Under the pieces are notes generated by a model that worked only from the letters and a program-made list of their open reading frames with translations, ran no database searches and was not told where the DNA came from. A program made the translations under genes and the position numbers. This document shows, piece after piece, positions 5,768 to 6,349 of a stretch of DNA of 6,349 nucleotides. The first letter of the stretch is position 1, and each line of letters opens with the position of its first letter. The stretch is from Nitrospina sp. (GTDB lineage Bacteria; Nitrospinota; Nitrospinia; Nitrospinales; VA-1), in NCBI GenBank assembly GCA_003545625.1, contig DODH01000046.1, positions 1 to 6,349 of the forward strand, given 5' to 3'.

Positions 5768-6349
5768 ATGCGTTTTAATTCGCCAACAGATTTACCATCC
5801 CTTGATTTTTCCTATCAGGAGTTGGAGGACGAGTTCATAAGACTGATGGGTTTGGAAAAGCTGGACCAGGTCATTGCTGAAAATCCGGGTTTTACAGCGG
5901 AACTGGAAGCGTCTTTGGCGGAGGCATTTGAAAATGAGTGTCCCCAGGCCCATTTGTTTTTGCAAAGGATCCTTTACCGCATCAACCGTTTAAAGCTATT
6001 TTGGTATGACGGGTTGGAAAATTATGTCAATGAAGATTCCAGTTTTCTGTTTTCGCTACGGTTGAAAATTGAAAATGCCTGGCAGGATTGGGAGGAGGGA
6101 AATAGTGTCCAGAGCAATTCCGGCGATCTCCAAGTAAGCAAGTCCCTCCACCATCGTGTGGAAGAAGACCTGCAACCCGAGCCTTCCCCGGACGGATTAT
6201 TCATCCGCGATGAAATTTCAAAAGCCGGGTATCAGCGATTGCTCGCTATCACTTCTTTGGATGGCCTGGTAGAAGCCAGCCAGCTTTCCCGTATGCTGGG
6301 TGGGGTAGGAAACGAAGTGCAGACCATGCTGACCCGGATATTATGGGAG
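5768..6349 (+). CDS. Partial gene, possible heme-oxygenase-like iron-containing redox enzyme (right end cut by window)
   Basis: An open frame of 194 codons from ATG 5768 to the window edge with no stop, so the C-terminus is missing. The N-terminal half is helical and acidic, with LEDEFIRLMGLEKLDQVIAE near residues 19-38, HLFLQRILYRINRLKLFWYDGL at 62-83, and a low-complexity linker around 110-142. From residue 147 the text RDEISKAGYQRLLAITSLDG, then SQLSRMLGG and NEVQTMLTRILWE, resembles helices of the heme-oxygenase-like 'iron-containing redox enzyme' group (Haem_oxygenas_2), which bind a diiron or other metal centre through Glu/His residues. The expected next motif, a Glu plus glycine turn followed by a histidine, would lie just past the edge. 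This call rests on remembered pattern similarity only. The gene diverges from the EgtD-like gene across 152 nt. No Shine-Dalgarno is evident. That it is a real gene is well supported by length, codon use and position; its function is tentative. Confidence 0.75.
   Translation, partial: MRFNSPTDLPSLDFSYQELEDEFIRLMGLEKLDQVIAENPGFTAELEASLAEAFENECPQAHLFLQRILYRINRLKLFWYDGLENYVNEDSSFLFSLRLKIENAWQDWEEGNSVQSNSGDLQVSKSLHHRVEEDLQPEPSPDGLFIRDEISKAGYQRLLAITSLDGLVEASQLSRMLGGVGNEVQTMLTRILWE

Noticed and set aside
6022..6204. Minus-strand open frame of 60 codons near the right end
   Set aside because: It is antisense to the long plus-strand frame that runs from 5768 to the window edge, and it shows no domain or ribosome binding site.

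Overview
The window looks like ordinary chromosomal DNA from a Gram-negative bacterium, dense in genes and of moderate GC. The evidence is a CPA2-type antiporter, an exported DUF2059 protein with a signal peptide, and clear Shine-Dalgarno sites. The mix of genes would suit Nitrospinota or a deltaproteobacterium-like lineage, but that is a weak guess from gene content. I see no rRNA, tRNA, CRISPR array or insertion sequence.

Layout. (1) 118-2843, plus strand: a KefB/YbaL-type cation:proton antiporter with an RCK (TrkA-N/TrkA-C) tail, followed after 11 nt by a small nucleotidyltransferase of the LicC/PntC type. (2) 2846-3511, minus strand: a cytosolic pentapeptide-repeat protein whose stop lies 2 nt from the stop of the nucleotidyltransferase. 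(3) 3659-4571, plus strand: a two-gene unit made of a 127-aa hypothetical protein that may have a phage-type ABA-sandwich fold and a secreted DUF2059 protein. (4) 4626-5615, minus strand: an EgtD-family (Methyltransf_33) SAM-dependent methyltransferase with a TTG start and an excellent ribosome binding site. (5) 5768 to the right edge, plus strand: a gene cut by the window end, 194 codons long so far. Its C-terminal part tentatively resembles the heme-oxygenase-like 'iron-containing redox enzyme' group.

How the genes may work together. The antiporter and nucleotidyltransferase are probably co-transcribed but have no obvious shared pathway. The 127-aa protein and the DUF2059 protein are 7 nt apart and form an operon. 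The most interesting pair is the last: an EgtD-like histidine methyltransferase homologue with an altered active-site loop, divergent across a 152-bp intergenic region from a possible metal-dependent oxidase. No EgtB-like sulfoxide synthase is present in the window. This could be a variant of a histidine-betaine/ergothioneine-type pathway or an undescribed small-molecule pathway. The link is inferred from adjacency only.
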